From: an uncultured Collinsella sp.
GTDB taxonomy: Bacteria; Actinomycetota; Coriobacteriia; Coriobacteriales; Coriobacteriaceae
Direction of reading: 5' to 3'
Assembly: GCA_900554455.1 (NCBI GenBank)
Contig: USHT01000085.1
Location: forward strand, 1 to 5,614
DNA: 5,614 nucleotides
The notes beneath the pieces are model-generated. The model saw only the letters and a program-made list of their open reading frames with translations, was not told the DNA's origin and made no database searches. This document shows, piece by piece, positions 4,388 through 5,614 of this stretch (position 1 is the stretch's first letter; the number at the start of each line of letters is the position of its first letter). The translations under genes and the position numbers were made by a program.

Positions 4388-5356
4388 TTATTTCGCGAAT
4401 AGGTTCTTGAGGTTGAACTCGGCTTGGACGGTACGGAGCATGAGGTCAGTGTCGTCGAGGCCCAGGTGCTGCTCGTTGGCGTCGGCGGCGAGGGTTCCAC
4501 GGCGGCGCGCCCAGTTCTCGAGCGCGGCGGGCGCGGATTCGCGGGGGAGCGAGCGGACGTCGGCATCCAGGCTGCGGCAGATCTGGCGCGAGTCGATGAC
4601 GATGATCTTGCCGGCGCGGCGTGCCTCGGCGTAACCGTCCAGGTGGATCTTGAACCAACTGTCCTCAAAGGCGGCGTTGTGCGCCATGTACGGGTACTTC
4701 TTCATAAGCTTGAGCAGCTGCTTTTGCAGCTCCTTGTTCTCGCGGAAGGGCGTTTTGCCGTCGATGTCGTCCCAGGTAATGTGGTGGATATTCGACAGCG
4801 GCACATCTTCGCCGCGGTAGATGTCGGGCAGGCCGCAGTAGTGTGCCTCGGCGTCATGCGGGACGGCGTCGCTGGCGAGCTCCATGATCTCCCAGCCCAC
4901 GTTGATGATATAGCCGCGCTCGGGTGCACGGCCGGTGGTCTCGATGTCGATACCGAGCACGGTGCCCTGGATGGGCTTGCGGGCGTAGGCCACGCCGAGC
5001 GCGTCGCGGTCGCCGCGGATTTCGCGCATAACGGACGCGGCGGTGCGCTTTTGCATCTTGCCGATGGCGGCGCAGGTGTCGGCATCGGACAGGCCGCGCG
5101 AGAGCGTCGCGGGCGTCACGTTGCGCAGACGCGCCTCGCCAATCTGGTCGCACAGGTCGCGGTTGCGGTCGGCCAGGTCGCGCACAGTGGCAAAGTCGAA
5201 GCCGGGGTCGCCCTCGGCGGTAAAGTACTCGGTCTCGAGCACCTTGAGGGCCTCCTCGCCCTTCTGGCGCTCGGACTCCATGGCGCCGTGGTCGCCGTAG
5301 ATAAACATGGGGATAAACGGCTGGCGCTCGTATTCGAGTGCTTGCGATACGTTCAT
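4388..5356 (-). CDS. DEDDh-family 3'-5' exonuclease (DNA polymerase III epsilon-like), 322 aa
   Basis: A complete gene with a strong ribosome site, AAGGAG (5363-5368), 6 nt before ATG. The exonuclease core starts near residue 132. Motif I is GIDIETTG (D137, E139). Motif II is AHNAAFED (225-232), where Glu follows Phe and the acidic ligand must be E231 or D232. Motif III is HLGLDD (H297, D302), with the His-to-Asp spacing of the DEDDh subclass. Such enzymes remove nucleotides from DNA or RNA 3' ends using two metal ions. Residues 1-130 form a charged, mostly helical extension (for example DLADRNRDLCDQIGEARLR) that I do not recognise; this is not the polymerase epsilon subunit itself, which has its exonuclease domain at the N-terminus. 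GC is high, like the host background. The gene stands alone on its strand, ends in its own terminator and diverges from the membrane protein gene to the right. Substrate and role (repair, RNA trimming) cannot be told from the sequence. Confidence 0.88.
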   Translation of the reverse strand: MNVSQALEYERQPFIPMFIYGDHGAMESERQKGEEALKVLETEYFTAEGDPGFDFATVRDLADRNRDLCDQIGEARLRNVTPATLSRGLSDADTCAAIGKMQKRTAASVMREIRGDRDALGVAYARKPIQGTVLGIDIETTGRAPERGYIINVGWEIMELASDAVPHDAEAHYCGLPDIYRGEDVPLSNIHHITWDDIDGKTPFRENKELQKQLLKLMKKYPYMAHNAAFEDSWFKIHLDGYAEARRAGKIIVIDSRQICRSLDADVRSLPRESAPAALENWARRRGTLAADANEQHLGLDDTDLMLRTVQAEFNLKNLFAK

Positions 5357-5416
5357 ATGCTACTCCTTGGACGGGCCGCGTTGTGCGGCTCGAGGTTACT
5401 GAGTTATGGCGAGATG

Positions 5417-5438
5417 ATAGTTTACCATAGGCAACTAT
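5417..5438. promoter_or_regulatory. Inverted repeat ATAGTT-N10-AACTAT in the divergent intergenic region
   Basis: A 6-bp dyad with 10-bp spacing touches the predicted -35 of the rightward gene and lies 61 bp before the exonuclease start. The size and position suit a repressor site serving one or both genes, but a 6-bp dyad can occur by chance. A minor GCCGC/GCGGC hairpin (5375-5389) sits in the exonuclease leader. Confidence 0.25.
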
Positions 5439-5465
5439 TGGCACCGCGCCCGGGACAACTACAAT
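5438..5465 (+). promoter_or_regulatory. Probable promoter of the rightward membrane protein gene
   Basis: TTGGCA (5438-5443) and TACAAT (5460-5465) are 16 bp apart, predicting a start near 5472 and a leader of about 56 bases. The leader begins close to a small dyad, CCTAG-N7-CTAGG (5468-5484), followed by ACTTTT, which could be an operator or a weak hairpin. Confidence 0.5.
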
Positions 5466-5527
5466 ACCCTAGTTGACCGCTAGGACTTTTACAATGCTGC
5501 CGAAAGACACGAAAGGTTCCATCCGTC

Positions 5528-5614
5528 ATGGATTTGCTGATTGATATTCTGCTCGACGCCGGCAAGGACACGCTGTCGCTGCTGCCGTTTTTGTTGGTGA
5601 CGTATCTTGCTCTC
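5528..5614 (+). CDS. Membrane protein N-terminus, possibly putative manganese / ArsP_2-like transporter (cut by right edge)
   Basis: ATG at 5528 opens 29 codons to the window end. AAAGG (5512-5516) lies 11 nt upstream, a slightly long spacing. The visible residues (LLIDILLDAGKDTLSLLPFL, then LVTYLAL) match the way proteins annotated as putative manganese transporter or ArsP_2-like efflux protein begin: a short amphipathic helix, then LLPFL opening the first membrane helix. Only 29 residues are available, so this is recognition by pattern, not proof; any polytopic membrane protein could start similarly. It would place a second metal-transport gene in the window, though unrelated in regulation, since no ATATGA-type operator is seen here. 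Confidence 0.55.
   Translation, partial: MDLLIDILLDAGKDTLSLLPFLLVTYLAL

Noticed and set aside
4424..5476. Plus-strand open frame of 350 codons opposite the exonuclease
   Set aside because: Antisense shadow with repetitive Val/Ala/Gly/Leu composition. The minus strand has all exonuclease motifs and a strong ribosome site.

Overview
The window looks like a gut Coriobacteriia chromosome, most likely Collinsella. This rests on GC-rich codon use, the gene types present and a nuclease family familiar from that class; it was not tested by any search. Most genes are on the minus strand.

Left third (1-2311): a zinc/cadmium-type metal efflux locus read leftwards. An ArsR/SmtB repressor with an intact four-ligand alpha-5 metal site comes first. 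A 72-aa stand-alone HMA metallochaperone follows, and then a P1B-type ATPase that has no N-terminal HMA domain of its own and is cut by the left window edge. A near-consensus promoter in front of the repressor carries an ATATGA-N8-TCATAT operator that fills its -35/-10 gap. A second copy lies just downstream, and a degenerate third copy lies in front of the ATPase. A hairpin separates chaperone and ATPase, so the repressor probably controls two transcription units: repressor plus chaperone, and the pump. The ATPase reading frame is a mosaic. Upstream of about position 490 it has about 65-73% GC with Coriobacteria-like codons; from there to the left edge it has about 37-40% GC with Clostridia-like codons. 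The reading frame is unbroken and the switch falls in the conserved stretch just before the DKTGT motif.

Middle (2312-4388): a lower-GC island around one 402-aa gene. Its product has an AbiEi-like N-terminal half and a Vsr/DUF559-like PD-(D/E)XK nuclease C-terminal half. Four copies of a 29-bp motif lie here as two inverted pairs, one on each side of the gene (2387-2608 and 4049-4240). Read in one orientation, all four copies spell variants of the peptide SPTFFELFG, and many of the differences are at third codon positions. No transposase is visible. This is the best candidate in the window for something undescribed.

Right third (4388-5614): a DEDDh 3'-5' exonuclease with a long N-terminal extension and a convincing terminator. 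A divergent intergenic region follows, and then the first 29 codons of a plus-strand membrane protein resembling the start of the putative manganese/arsenic (ArsP_2-like) transporter family.
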